64,000 bases of DNA from an uncultured Clostridia bacterium (GCA_934754475.1 CAKVHV010000003.1:131557-195556), one strand, 5' to 3'. Numbered from the stretch's first letter, positions 54,201 to 58,309 are shown. Translations and numbers: made by a program. Notes: generated by a model from the letters alone, not told the origin.

Positions 54201-56650
54201 GTAACAAAAATACTAATAATCTCACATCTTTTGTGGATGTCGAATTGACTAGAGATAACGATTGGGTAGTAATAGGTTTGCCATTCGGCGATACAGACAA
54301 AACAGTTGGTGTCGGAGAAACTGGTAGAGTAGATGGCTACGATAGAGCCAAATTCACCAAAGTTACTTTCTACGACAAACCTTATGGTACTTCGGGTACA
54401 TCTTCAATTGGTACATTTAATACTTCAACCAAAATTACATTACTAACATCAGGTTCACCAATGTCTAGCAAAATCGAGACTATGTATATCGCCAAAGATA
54501 AAGCAACTAGACTCTATGGAGATATGCTAGCATCAAATACATCCGTACCTACTAAATATAGATATGCTACATTGCAATTTGATGCAGGCTCAACTTTCGA
54601 TAACAAAACCGAAGCTCAAAGATGTATTTTGTCAGGATATTATATAGTTATGGGTGCAACCACCAAAACAATTGAGAAATCTGAACTAGTAGATTTTGGA
54701 GATTACGACGAAGTAAGCATCTATCCAATCTTCAAAGCAGCCACCGGCTACACCATAACTATTCGCTCAATAAATAATTTAACGAATAGTGAGTTCAATG
54801 GTTGGACTCCTGAACATTCCATCTTGGAAACTGGGGTTAATGATGACTTAATGTCTCACGATGACGTAGTTCATTTTGTCGCTACTGGTCAAGAATTTAA
54901 ATGGTCAACAGCATTATCTAAACAAATGTCACTAGATTTTGTTTACAAATATTCATTACAAATTCCATGCAGAAGTCCAAATAGTTATGAAGAAAAGAAT
55001 TTTGGATTTAATGGATTCAAAATTTATGACAAAAATATGACATTCCTTGGAAATGCACTTTATATAAATGATGATGAAAGCAACTATGAATATCAAACGT
55101 ATAATTTTTCCACTGCCGCATGGATTAGGTATTCGGCTGGTGTAACTGACTTAGGCACCTATGACTTAGTATTCACTCCATTTACGGATATGATATTAAT
55201 ACCACAGCACTTTGAAGTGTATACAGTTGAAGTAAGATATATTTGTGACGGACTAACCAATGAATTCTCTTCGTCATTAAAGGTTAGTTCAATTCAAGGC
55301 TGGTCAGCTGGCAAATCTGAGACTAAAACAGTTAAATATTACGAAAAAGATTCTGCTGGTCCAAGTTTAAGTACTCCAGAATCATGGTATTTCTCATATT
55401 CTCAAGTAAGTTCTGACAAGGATGACATCTCAGGAACTACCTATACAACTCATTTTGTATGGCAACATACTAACCATAAATTAGGTACAGCATCACAAGG
55501 ATGTGAGTATTGTACATACAAAGTTAATACTTCGGATGATTCCGGTGGTTCTGGCGGTGGCTCAACACATACTTGTACAGAAAGTGGTTGGGAATATGAT
55601 GAAAGCGAACATTTTAAGAGAAAATGTGTGAATGTAGATTGTAGCAATTACAAGATTAAAATTGAAAAAGGTTCACATTCCATGAAATGTTCTCCATTCA
55701 AATCCCCAACTACAGATTTGTGTTGTGAAGAACATTGTGAAGTGTGTGGTTATACTCGAGATTGTACATGTAAAAAACCTTGTACTTGTGGAACTCATAA
55801 GCATATTATGTCTGATTGGGTTGGAGATCCCCAAGATTACAGAAGTCACTATAGAGAATGTACCGTAAAAGATTGTAGTTACTATGAACGTGAAGAACAT
55901 ACGGCTCGTGGATGTAAAAAATGGTATGAAAATGCATTTGGGCAATGTGAATTTAAATGTGCAATATGCAAACAATTATTCGCACAAAACCATGTCATAG
56001 ACTCTTTGGGATATGATAAAGAATACAGCAAGGCTTGTACGGAAAGTGTGGTTTTGAGAACGGGATGTCTAAATTGTGGTAAGATTACAGGTTCCGAAAC
56101 TATAGGTCCGTTAGATCATAAATGGGCAAATTATCATATTTCGCAAAGCGAATGTACTAGAACTTGTTCAAGATGTAATATCATAGAAAAACATAAACCA
56201 GGCACTAACGATTGCACTATGGAAATATTATATGAATTTCCAGATACATACGACGGTTGGTACTTAGATGGCAATAAATGTCACGGACACAGAGAATATG
56301 TTTGCACGTGGGGATTAGACGACCCTAATGGTGGATGTCTCTATAGATATAAAGAAACGGTTGAATATCATAGATATGATGCCTTAAAAGTAAAAACAAT
56401 ATTTAGTAACAATAAGTATATAGACATTGGAGTAATATGCGGGGTTTGCGGAGATTTTGTAGAATTTTCAGATGACGGATATACTAGCTTATATTTTGTA
56501 AAGACAGGAACAGACACTTTGCCACCTGCATACAAACGTGAAAAAATCACAGTAAAATATTGGAATAGTGAAGTTATTGACACAACTACGATTCAATTAG
56601 ACGTTGCCCCATGGGGTTACAGTAAAGGAGACACGGATAAATATAGTTAA
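33248..56650 (+). CDS. Giant membrane-anchored repeat protein (7,800 residues) with exchangeable C-terminal tip
   Basis: A single open frame of 23.4 kb. A short charged N-terminus and one hydrophobic helix (residues about 12-36, LLIKTILIIILLLLSFLATI) suggest a type II membrane anchor with the rest outside. Residues of about 45-7170 are dozens of beta-rich repeats of the InlB B-repeat/Listeria-Bacteroides (Flg_new) kind, each centred on a GYxFxGW-type motif and ending near LYAxW (for example FHFAGWTLE, YLFTGWSQT, LYAQWSQ). From residue 7172 the sequence changes to a module of about 620 residues with many CxxC and His motifs (CEYC, CEVCG, CTCG, CxxCG), probably zinc-binding. No LPXTG sorting signal is present. 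The boundary is a 21-bp sequence repeated in inverted orientation at the start of a homologous silent tip 8.3 kb away. Likely role: a long surface fibre whose tip contacts host, food or other microbes (inference). Confidence 0.85.
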   Translation: MEERESSERKSLLIKTILIIILLLLSFLATILYVYLYPKTTVNLYKDDPSHPYSSFTIKRYSTLSSLPGIEKTGYTFLYWTYDDWNGERFDLNKELDSEVVNLYANYTANQCVINYYVQMYSEVDGYYDTIIKTEPILYGDSYTVWNPVDRSGNLLPDFPVMNGFHFAGWTLEKMVDENDTELEGKLYVPNTERFYTQPSETMNLHAFYMKNRYSINLHTGIKYEMNGGVPARDENNEYIIKNSDNDGTANTVLSDEVIFQQSLGDIAEKYKNINLSVDVYGDEAGEYEFLGWYLDSDYKVSIDSHELILQVERTTGIPYYEYELNGEKIKVYAKVVGTKEDGSDDYGFDIYSKWQRKSYKITLNKNSNRSTGKLEPIYLYRVNFDENGNALGFGTYYNDGDVATNTYFTYEGYANGGHYSKVNLEYRETMGSKNVVDNNFVTSVKDSSGRQTYRLIGWTDSVNTKNENTKWYSRWQQIAWSKEYVESGTDQKLRTGAISYGNSVYSQNLSEDVTLYAQWSQLFDIKFAYASGSNQDNFVWSGIEGEWFVLPNMTDIINRPNGNGQPWTKQYNDFAGWTTGTSSLATKYYERINGELNPEYIYTIGRTSATLIVLWQKTPYKVSFYTNDGTSDIYTTYDPVYGGTFRYYPGAPTRAGYLFTGWSQTKFTDGQYARLRRESKDNGTTITSDKMAYTSSSNFHITGNMSFYASWTPDYMIEYNANGGTFSSSSKTLYRYSEIVSSSKSQLDLKANIYVGNRITLTREGYDFKGWQIKCADGTYATIKSSSTTRTTFDFYDNKFYSYRAEGVKVDENNKTQFVMDNNTVVLQALWEAKKFKITIIDTRANGTNSNTRVDEVRYDDLYTFPIEDSLGVNYNTKIGYKLVGFSTTRDGTGTRYDVTYVDGSPVMPTIGGEESKIKSNLTFYTIYEQKDITLEYYLKSDDGAEIGFRPSDTNVTAPGKISYGQTLVLPTVTSADITSAGINTKYKFKYWYYLENGVEKVVKSGDSALFHDENDKLKLYAKLEVESYYVSLSITNPFKDSNYIVETIDVGSFEKNVKVGEEKYNQVMYKLYDRLSKILSDYVLRYETSKLTDADGNEYEVISKLILKGYYLDGLFTRTATPIEFNKDTTLTGTSNNIVIVTKWGASTINLVYKSDEEGKETKNYSTTYSSAIQFQPNTLFTYSNGLEIKSWYIKSTNESLSPLYFETQSYLTGQNGKYANLDTLSANGYITWSDSGVGTITIYANTQQICEVSYYIYDGSSTPSEALSLKQTFPLGELPSLCSGVNYGDMVFEGWYYKGKKVTSIPVSNSNPNVSLYANYTYKYIVKNVTIIDNIISFSELTNYSKTLDLLGVQKDEESGLYICKNYDSATDKYTYGNKLTLTAPKSDDITIPTGYNYYGIKFMNENKVYSLAEVNAEITKAVDGTNFEIQTYYTKEYTLKYRLSENDNQTFEDDTTDEKTETYQVGYDNVAISEITIKYRAQKPAYTFIGWKILLTGGTLSEKTYVFGESITLSTTETVLQPVFGAPEVGTIEVIIQLIKSSTESSVYKSITIHNGETYTFKGSKDDKGNSISDEWTSGTHDLYRWKANSTAKSYLNKEYFEIGDSFTVPQAISENLIFSFTGEWVKKYIIEFTQDAEHVLADYTTKSVTLQEGVAFTLSETPTISTPGVTFQYWLVTIGGKEIEISVGETIVVTTNSDYRFDGDLINGTHYLPMLKDLENTYILVGSWTSVKYDVTLNIVDPQNSSTTYTLKLVDVPYGTTIGNREMLDASFKYLDESSKGLISTVLGLESDAQGIRCWQDKDGNIVELKNISDNLELYAVWENKLTVEYAGESTEFGYSQAIPTTYHLPGDKITFNNVLSSIYRKGYMTVYFADGKYNVIPGTGKDYYQLTKFGITNKDTGNLLATLEIGEDNSFSSFEINANITITPIFESISKVTFKDNTTDGGGQIIFEDSQEKYLVFVRTGMTLELEDFSASRTGFAFVGWNEDKTSETAQDSVAGNGQEITVYAVWASTRKAKFVLQIQNVGGVDSVTLFELSLTKLNKINMSTLQSYLDDSSKNGNFLKISNLQDLGHPAYIYNAKRFYLDGFNVTDNSNTKTLYSLNDLCSVDFGSSNFNVSEDVTVILNTYDIFSITYINSFDATSGINEIDYFVSNEKISGKLVSDGKFETLILPNQLTNPSVTRPNYSPAYWSSSPNEYNQDSATKYYFSNSGSLTLESTQLKTISRSLREKNSQNYNLYLMWEYKNINVNINLIATLKETDADDQEETVLTDPYVEYSKSTNGSDIKFVNVPNFIYVSDGYSGRTRMFNQNNYLFNKADSPIIAQVKYNSTIYLSAQYNNNFVRNTSVGGYKLVGFTKNLYKLGETCDSSNIYRLERSITVNDDILTNGELILYPYYELQSSQTIYVYAINGTAQVKVTTSAVSGYVQTPSNSDTDEQIAFNSYTVNRFTQIVITANKSDSGYVFKEFHKDDTLIATILDNELSLDCSQFFDGTQEYNVNDIQIHYEPIEVKVTMNLDYKYNLKSGNDDGSINFSGTDKNGTGFTGTVNTDNLNYTIRIASNSGFVYTISASTYYNYQFYLDSGYTRPLESVDGKTILVSDLDITYGAENTATLYILATPKTYQVSFNINKGTLTQSSKLRATTNTLFADCDNVLFDVAGGTAYVYVGSYLDLPTKNTISTNPMNLSYPNVIFLGFYVQGDQSRTIQSNYTVTSNTIFNELYSDSVVIMQYNYLGRTTMVSYQAGSEVIIGDGVDQSAFDIAYEFIHWKHGSNTYNFGDKITIQNSMILEGVFQGKDITFEYIYNTGSDQTTYEDTSKYGQDYVLISEEDNKLTNLQTYLTKYIYGWKYTYSVGEETRDITFKAGTTIPFTSWLGFEYSETNKTITLNAVYFNKYQYQIEYDTTNVSNAGEFSPQNYVVKSNSEQDLSFADELLFRINSVQPQNSNANLIFTQYSVKVSTDGGTTFDDDTTNLNLVAGGKLKLVSPTQSNLGTTIVYRLTPNFESNVGSLSVTFDITNPVDNSSLSNNTLVGDTKTLSQINTFTFYTNTLFTDDYLPKITTSAGNNIANFEIQKQNLTFGLQLDIDWHAYGLVGYMASVYSDDTNFTLKEFRFGVEGDERNLKGVYKLQLSPIWEKKYVINYFDDLNREVTELRQYIDYSSDLTKLSTHGNISPSDLSGSHQVSDFLKENHEWIGYTNIANDHVITSLKSDADRAVVLFENNEISCVYAIDRVINLYPAQALKYKVKFATYLLGETTQDLSEFTMADKYESGEALSIYLGSKITLPDLDTLYTSRNSEKYEFVGFADKQNSDTYIETEYEFNINNANNDGTITLFANFQRKTITVTFSFSDLNARDIEKLGNYTFQLQKQYGDQIDLSYSYNEDGTYTFVNNNSLSSSDDSLQNVVNQIVKDFDYFKLSKILVGGSQIDLKENLILTENLNISLEFEPIYRLQYYMYFNKDEFYYDDPSEGKIYPNEKGLLGEQIIEKGITYSAKYNIDKIVMPGVVLSCWSYDGKTDFFDENGYTTINAFTESNMTEDYRIKLWIKYETNYTVNIHYFNSFEDMIAGKYADNYDGCEKSVISVDTTYDEHVTIGVSFDDVLSSVFNRKIEEMNLEINGKTIKNLTELFSVFEDQKYTNYGLAKVEGKLYSLSQYVKNDTGVDDVYYVKTYSNVTPLVNDLYLVYSPMKFTITLNTMVGDLVNDDFVYSESFKNQNIEAEYALEKENNGTIAEDKRVVVDKNIWSTSTLSLDMTNAIYLINSNYFKADTNKYSSKYYDFVGWKIRIATTDETTNVTTYSFQELAGSGLSVTTDGQDRYLGVTGFGSNMNIVACFVPKKITAEVTVKSVDNLGDELKLKFTDKSSNAEISTQESVDSVNHATKYTMQVVQNSWIIIESLNDTYGISLVSYSGYNFGYSNPVQTEINIPTSYADDDGVFRMTITLDYHDTKAVYFNVTNDDNKKYVGNLSEVKYSLNGHELSTKNIIPTNYSIVSDHGNVYFTKKVMLPKNAVLATDFAKLTLNNYTLKSWDMYDEASNISAFSGITLTSDIYLKANYEAREITIEYVIDNNGSKTTLLGMDKAYTKALYGSKITLPYIIVEMGSRVTTGFARNGASFKFGGEFTISSQNNAELNGVLTLEVTTIEFYYIRFTTDGTTFELPTRYYPQDNSVKIAEQMIKIDADAGISYYYKSLDSVQNTITDMKILTDGYLMPNEYTIPIPTHEISSSDNVTFIGWKTKSNKVCENGDTYECNSNDAENGIITFSAINSNVIKVVFYITNPVDKTELKLTTNTNKEPSLTEINILVDKEENSVLIDYIAANENHAQFNVKYVSGNNNTTRYFVKSQILEKYLGKNYKFYGWSTEAKTAYSDISQFISDSSAVSYYDNNFAKLSDKDIAQKLQEAIKTSKTFYAVWENKFSVEFVDNRGDENSTGTVVSKEFYGKGEQIQFPEQKSIANTEDNRKITGWKSESYEINYPNPSLSVVNGSNENLRFVPIWSQGYKLTFNMGFDDKKTLIQEIFKSYASNADADNIDAGLGYPYFEDVSQVTGAGSSVTINGKTYYSSYTLSDFLTENQIINLSAFKPIDTGIYPSNIILNNATWLNSYYKFVGWKLGEKTLSKDEIANFQISVLTENSTDIELVAVWEAVEFSVDFYANEAHAQSGQKDLIKYTLSYSFENLITVPSETFGTEIKKNNEVIFGGDAQELKKLFPNSGFRQNGWKIVDGVTMDRSVYIINNLRIIPTYETEYIIIFKNVRGSELTSIPRQYVINGENIEFDKTQLTQMKVSKMYYYQGSSDDTKVDLFTRPENTENYSALPTELLFDVDNFYTEKIGEYYYGYIYLDISLSLTINVPNVNFGKANENEWTSSTLSIMPESTYEFDGNKITLGGSEVFSFDLSGYTNNPELLGWFYYESNQSANGWYNYSSNPRIPNAYLLDDLDYAIKSFSIKIDGGKVNITIVTKNNTYNLTNVDSSINVFAKLVTKNTIKLENADACDFAVLEYTNSSYSQVNPLDGNSSSDILGYEFKTVYNSCNYTKFRLTTVGYQLEEIGNISGFVSTNKTTQKVTLNNNDGERITLKAEINKSTSTSIEDLQLTYDISLGYCIENNKTYVLKINPVTYNVTYVTDSDSGTIKKLTYPYDFDETKNSAENTDSVLMQTTDYIYVGGQKTNLVILHYYVENFDGKTKVVFIDVPYGTNINISVEPNNDMLMHFAGYNKSTNKGITENGAVLTFRPYEIDEYNNIVTNIVVDVLFETNKIDSIELVLDFDTKLIGNSGAWFNAISNYNKKTSKTYVENGNTYTNYQVVWEDVSSLLSGLDIAWNKLAGEDVTDLLGALKVAYHEKFDKILPVSQTIEGSIQDLDKLLQYFWMSDSDNWFTVTKTFDNYNSSSEGVLIQNDSNFYLYGTDNQTVRLHYNMTKAILVNFDTSTIDYVDESTQYNVSRAKVSLEDNSPSTLDQVNKYVFAYKDPGYEYISDYVNGTEYKQLSVKFQLGSNIKFIVNPDDATSEHVAYTISENDWNVLNRAEFPADFDRADNYVSIDSTKSNVDDMFATNSQNYNLPLINLQASVRPQTYNIFFYNDNDSVIGSIRIAYDEGIDEVHYMYNLQSLYDSDVHSMYKFLKDGDQERNFRSSYDTGEYYGELTKIFKFWSTSKNGANQNPKDISLHNSDFSDINLYANYVDATPIRFVKFDEEGKEETYTLYLAPIDFENSKTLPDQFGRVYGFTLVIDELESQSKFLGNADEVYLKGKDNKSNYDNEVSFIWHLSNADKSDSEQYEESTGTYIVYPKYIKTLNIGAHYTDKSKNVGEYSLTLSTLGGKYEVSMSDSGNLVITNILESGLYKANETNNLSKSDDSANLEIQAYTYLDYRFAMWMIDGNNVNAENHSEGYKVSTSIKFLRYKDTTAYPHYNAMFSVAQSDQGKRIVIDSNNNSSETSAYFPFINETLSQKYIQESDGYKIKYTSLETSDGKVTSTLVVYQNDVNNKIYTITFTPYNNDLNKVVWKIADANGKEKILALDSIYSVQDSNGSLVITPIAYTDINLEMEGFYITNRPEKSDEIGSINTHPTNTNKVSGGYKFKGFTATSLSSAELIVIDLDGNETTTKIGISPSPEAQENEKYLHNIRFQYKENGEWKDINENTIVNRSSSDTDASGGYVMNIRLVADWISSKVSLTRLADRSDVKTNKIWDLTQARDYNDYSFKPSDSDGIDKLDFELFKGQTLEFNADSMQFVIKENGETVRTIQIISGNDAYLQGIFELNSSAYIGNKVISSKSFTGGDSDVNLLVWIENQVEVSVNVQEASDKMSGYGIVRYQTQDFGEVKSSETAFARENKVYGTLIVGISTKLSLSASADASANHEFQHFVYSKNTYVILQDIIVSKFGVSNNKTTIGVLFDAEPTKSYVYIARKEGSLGNPIMSIPVYGGYVISRSGISTNNVSYEILDYWGTQVSAFTIHKVDDRDTNVDDTKNAVTTDIYPSMNCYISEINTFSVEGEVTLNNDGKITSLKDGETITEQTLYNGNKSSIIDVLVEGVDKSTINFVVYSNDINNTKTETIGLSEDTVYIDQDGTPFVENSKTLKVSQSNNNATLKHLVNKIEISLPDEPDNFTGLIRCGKIGYELTSAVVYKTNVYNNSDNKVAECVAGQDDEFDVLETVYTIVITITQKDSYNISLKLTLPNGSDFRNLNVVVPEDLRTQKDGLYNATGFNGGISVSNNDISFKAVEGEENVISFRLAYGTKVRAEVKGSTYIVIFTNSAGTETAKISFTLPNIYTLYNDSYAWYMDYKDNHMIFTSEQKSIGGYSYDLWSFDKTNPVTTEAQELKNDGTLVLALDRAEVKIHVNSSYWEGANSGGDVSFIKTQEDEEKFIYSAQPYMADGGVFNNYTTYKFPGGLIKLDLEEVSYGTDIKYALTNAGFNGVLNLQVPNVIKNIRMNLVDREVWAYGLSIKVNGKTSKTILSIPYDDVDYACASGFAILSCNKNTNNLTSFVDVELTRDNDWVVIGLPFGDTDKTVGVGETGRVDGYDRAKFTKVTFYDKPYGTSGTSSIGTFNTSTKITLLTSGSPMSSKIETMYIAKDKATRLYGDMLASNTSVPTKYRYATLQFDAGSTFDNKTEAQRCILSGYYIVMGATTKTIEKSELVDFGDYDEVSIYPIFKAATGYTITIRSINNLTNSEFNGWTPEHSILETGVNDDLMSHDDVVHFVATGQEFKWSTALSKQMSLDFVYKYSLQIPCRSPNSYEEKNFGFNGFKIYDKNMTFLGNALYINDDESNYEYQTYNFSTAAWIRYSAGVTDLGTYDLVFTPFTDMILIPQHFEVYTVEVRYICDGLTNEFSSSLKVSSIQGWSAGKSETKTVKYYEKDSAGPSLSTPESWYFSYSQVSSDKDDISGTTYTTHFVWQHTNHKLGTASQGCEYCTYKVNTSDDSGGSGGGSTHTCTESGWEYDESEHFKRKCVNVDCSNYKIKIEKGSHSMKCSPFKSPTTDLCCEEHCEVCGYTRDCTCKKPCTCGTHKHIMSDWVGDPQDYRSHYRECTVKDCSYYEREEHTARGCKKWYENAFGQCEFKCAICKQLFAQNHVIDSLGYDKEYSKACTESVVLRTGCLNCGKITGSETIGPLDHKWANYHISQSECTRTCSRCNIIEKHKPGTNDCTMEILYEFPDTYDGWYLDGNKCHGHREYVCTWGLDDPNGGCLYRYKETVEYHRYDALKVKTIFSNNKYIDIGVICGVCGDFVEFSDDGYTSLYFVKTGTDTLPPAYKREKITVKYWNSEVIDTTTIQLDVAPWGYSKGDTDKYS
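33380..54760 (+). repeat. Array of InlB-B/Listeria-Bacteroides-type protein repeats
   Basis: Protein-level repeats of roughly 70-110 residues. Recurrent elements are an opening beta strand (YxVxFxxN), a GYxFxGW or GWxxxxD core, and a closing strand LYAxW/LxPxF that leads into the next unit. The copies are strongly diverged at both protein and DNA level, so this is not a recent DNA tandem array and should be stable against slippage. Repeat borders need profile searches; by eye I can only say there are several dozen. Confidence 0.75.
54761..54789 (+). other. Putative recombinase crossover site L (inside the giant gene)
   Basis: TTCGC-TC-AATAAATAATTTAACGAATA(G), nearly palindromic around its centre (TTCG...CGAA ends). 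The 21 bases from 54769 recur exactly, inverted, at 63102-63122. It reads IRSINNLTN in the giant protein. Confidence 0.65.
54790..56647 (+). other. C-terminal Cys/His-rich tip module A of the giant protein
   Basis: About 620 residues: a first part with GQEFKWST, TPFTDMILIP and VEVRYICDGLTNEF, a transition HFVWQHTNH, then from about 55500 a Cys-rich series of zinc-ribbon-like pairs (for example DLCCEEHCEVCGYTRDCTC, CTCGTHKH, CAICKQLF, CLNCGK, CSRC, CGVCGD). Module B on the minus strand at 61181-63184 follows the same order (GKYFEWST, IPTSDVVLTP, LDVTYICDGSVSD, HFKWAHRSH, DTCCIESCVCGFSRNCTC). Confidence 0.8.
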
Positions 56651-56653
56651 GTA

Positions 56654-56682
56654 TTGACAAATGATTTTTATGGTAGTATAAT
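56654..56682 (+). promoter_or_regulatory. Promoter of lipoprotein A
   Basis: TTGACA (56654-56659), 17-bp spacer, TATAAT (56677-56682): full consensus, beginning four bases after the giant gene's stop. Confidence 0.85.
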
Positions 56683-56714
56683 CAAAGTATCAAATTTGTA
56701 AAGGGGAAGACAAA

Positions 56715-57341
56715 ATGAATACAAAGGATTATGTAGAAAACAAAAAAAGCAAAAAATTATCTAATATTTTAAAAGGGGCTTTAGCAACTGGTCTAGTTGT
56801 AGGTTCAATGGTAACTTCAACTGCTTGTAAACCAAATCAACCACATGAAAGCTCATCTAGCACAAGCACAATTGAAACAACAACTACTACACCAATAATA
56901 GTAGAAGATCCAGATAAAGAAATTAAAATAAAACGAAACGAATTAATAAACATGATTGAAAATGAGTTTAACAATCGTGGAGATAATTATAAAAATTCAG
57001 AAAAAATCATTTATGTTACTAAACATTGGGGAGATGATTATAGTTGTACAGTTGGAGCTTTATTCCAAGATGAAAAGAAATTAACAGGTGTTTTATCTGG
57101 ACGAATTACAGAAGAAGATTATATGTATTTAATCAACAATATTGCTCCAAATGCTTTGCAAGAAGTAAATGTAGCGGATTTTATTATTAGATTCTCAGAT
57201 AATTATAATGATGAACATCAAGGAATTAAAGAATCAACCAAAAACATCAATGAAATTGAAGATGAAAAAGTACTAGATATTATTTTGGATAGTATTTCAA
57301 AAGCAATTTCTCAAGACCAACAATCCGACCTAGTTAGATAA
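56715..57341 (+). CDS. Lipoprotein A, paralogue of the gene at 60055
   Basis: A 208-residue protein. A charged start MNTKDYVENKKSKKLSNIL is followed by a hydrophobic segment ending in a lipobox-like STAC (ALATGLVVGSMVTSTAC), a Ser/Thr/Pro-rich linker (ESSSSTSTIETTTTTP) and an acidic helical domain of about 150 residues without known motifs. The start has AAGGGG upstream. The N-terminal third closely resembles the protein at 60055-61098 (TK-E/D-Y, ATGLV-GS-T-TAC), so the two are paralogues inside the proposed inverting segment. Surface-tethered; function unknown. Confidence 0.7.
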   Translation: MNTKDYVENKKSKKLSNILKGALATGLVVGSMVTSTACKPNQPHESSSSTSTIETTTTTPIIVEDPDKEIKIKRNELINMIENEFNNRGDNYKNSEKIIYVTKHWGDDYSCTVGALFQDEKKLTGVLSGRITEEDYMYLINNIAPNALQEVNVADFIIRFSDNYNDEHQGIKESTKNINEIEDEKVLDIILDSISKAISQDQQSDLVR

Positions 57342-57366
57342 TTTAACAATCACAAGATTTTGTGTA

Positions 57367-57407
57367 CAAAAAAGCCCTAAAAGGAATTAACCTTTTAGGG
57401 CTTTTTG
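57367..57407. terminator. Terminator, left copy of an inverted pair
   Basis: A stem AAAAGCCCTAAAAGG/CCTTTTAGGGCTTTT around loop AATTAA. The copy after toxN is its exact reverse complement (loop TTAATT), so the two bracket the toxin-antitoxin locus as inverted repeats. Confidence 0.9.
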
Positions 57408-57505
57408 CAAGAAAATAATATCATTTTGGCATAAAGGTTGCAATTTATACCAATTATTAGCATATAATATTAATGTGATACATTCAAAAATGTTTTGCAA
57501 AACTA

Positions 57506-57534
57506 TTGACAATGGTCAAAAAATCATGTATCAT
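57506..57534 (+). promoter_or_regulatory. toxI promoter
   Basis: TTGACA (57506-57511), 17-bp spacer, TATCAT (57529-57534); the start point falls at about 57541, just before the repeats. Confidence 0.8.
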
Positions 57535-57540
57535 AATTGT

Positions 57541-57650
57541 ACCAATAAAATATTGGTGGAGAACCCTACCTTAGTGGGAAACTGTATTATTGGAGAACCC
57601 TACCTTAGTGGGAAACTGTAAAAGGTGGAATTCCTCTCCTCAGAAGGATA
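57541..57650 (+). ncRNA. toxI: Type III antitoxin RNA (toxI-like repeats)
   Basis: Two identical 30-nt units (57557-57586 and 57591-57620), spaced with a 34-nt period, each TGGAGAACCC...GTGGGAAACTGTA, and the start of a third (GGTGGA) after them. They are transcribed from a strong promoter and followed by a terminator and a ToxN-family gene. This is the layout of ToxIN/AbiQ-type systems, in which repeat units cut from the RNA inhibit the toxin directly. Too few units and a 4-nt gap exclude CRISPR. Confidence 0.85.
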
Positions 57651-57652
57651 TG

Positions 57653-57683
57653 AGCAGGGCTTAAACGCCTTGCTTATTTTTAT
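57653..57683 (+). terminator. Regulatory terminator between toxI and toxN
   Basis: An 8-bp stem AGCAGGGC/GCCTTGCT (one G-T pair, 57653-57660 with 57667-57674) with loop TTAAAC is followed by TATTTTTATTTT. In type III systems this leaky terminator sets the high RNA to toxin ratio. Confidence 0.8.
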
Positions 57684-57702
57684 TTTAAAGGATAAAACAT
57701 TA

Positions 57703-58245
57703 ATGAAAATTTATTTATATAATGTTGATGATAATTACATACAATATTTGAGACAATACGATAGTCATGTTTGTGACAATAAAGTTGGAAAGCGAAGACA
57801 TTGCAGAAAATATATAGGTGCTGTGATTTTAATAAATGGCTATAAGTATTTTGCTCCACTATCCAGCCCAAAACCAAAAGATTATAATAGTGACGGAACT
57901 ATACGAAAAGACCCTATATTTTTAACTAGGATTATCGTTAAAAATGATTTTGATAAAGATGAAATGAAAGGTAAAATATTACTAGGAAATATGATTCCAA
58001 TATGTGATAATGTTTTAACAAAAATCAATCCTAATTTTGAAACGGACTTAGGATATAAAACATTACTTATAAAAGAGTTGGATTTTATAACAAAAAATAG
58101 AAAAGAAATAGTAAGAAAGGCAAATATTATATATAATCAAAAAACCGGGAAATATAAAGTATCGGCAAATAGTACATATTTAAATTCAGTTGTAAATTTT
58201 AAAGTTTTAGAAACGAAATGCAAAAAATATAACAAAAAGCCCTAA
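57703..58245 (+). CDS. toxN: Type III toxin-antitoxin endoribonuclease, ToxN/AbiQ family
   Basis: A 180-residue toxin starting at MKIYLYNVDDNYIQYLRQYD, the normal length and opening for ToxN/AbiQ proteins. Family blocks: YIGAVILINGYKYFAPLSSPKPKDYN in the first third and GKILLGNMIPICDNVL in the middle. AAAGGA lies about ten bases before ATG 57703; the longer frame from 57625 would run through the toxI terminator and is rejected. Known relatives cleave mRNA and cause abortive infection on phage attack. It is preceded by its antitoxin repeats and bracketed by inverted copies of one terminator. Confidence 0.9.
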   Translation: MKIYLYNVDDNYIQYLRQYDSHVCDNKVGKRRHCRKYIGAVILINGYKYFAPLSSPKPKDYNSDGTIRKDPIFLTRIIVKNDFDKDEMKGKILLGNMIPICDNVLTKINPNFETDLGYKTLLIKELDFITKNRKEIVRKANIIYNQKTGKYKVSANSTYLNSVVNFKVLETKCKKYNKKP

Positions 58246-58271
58246 AAGGTTAATTCCTTTTAGGGCTTTTG
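58235..58271. terminator. Terminator after toxN, right copy of the inverted pair
   Basis: A stem AAAAGCCCTAAAAGG/CCTTTTAGGGCTTTT around loop TTAATT, overlapping the toxN stop. Its core is the exact reverse complement of the terminator at 57367-57407. Confidence 0.9.
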
Positions 58272-58309
58272 CTTTAGTGCATAGCACTATTTAACCCTAG
58301 TTTTATAAG

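Noticed and set aside
33248..56650. Giant gene as a recombination-prone DNA tandem repeat
   Set aside because: The repeats are recognisable only at the protein level; adjacent units share no long identical DNA.
57557..57620. Possible CRISPR array (two identical 30-nt repeats)
   Set aside because: Only two units with a 4-nt gap, no spacers and no cas genes; the promoter, terminator and following ToxN-family gene fit a type III antitoxin RNA.
57625..57702. N-terminal extension of ToxN from 57625
   Set aside because: It would run through the toxI terminator; the family begins at MKIYLYN and a ribosome-binding site lies before 57703.
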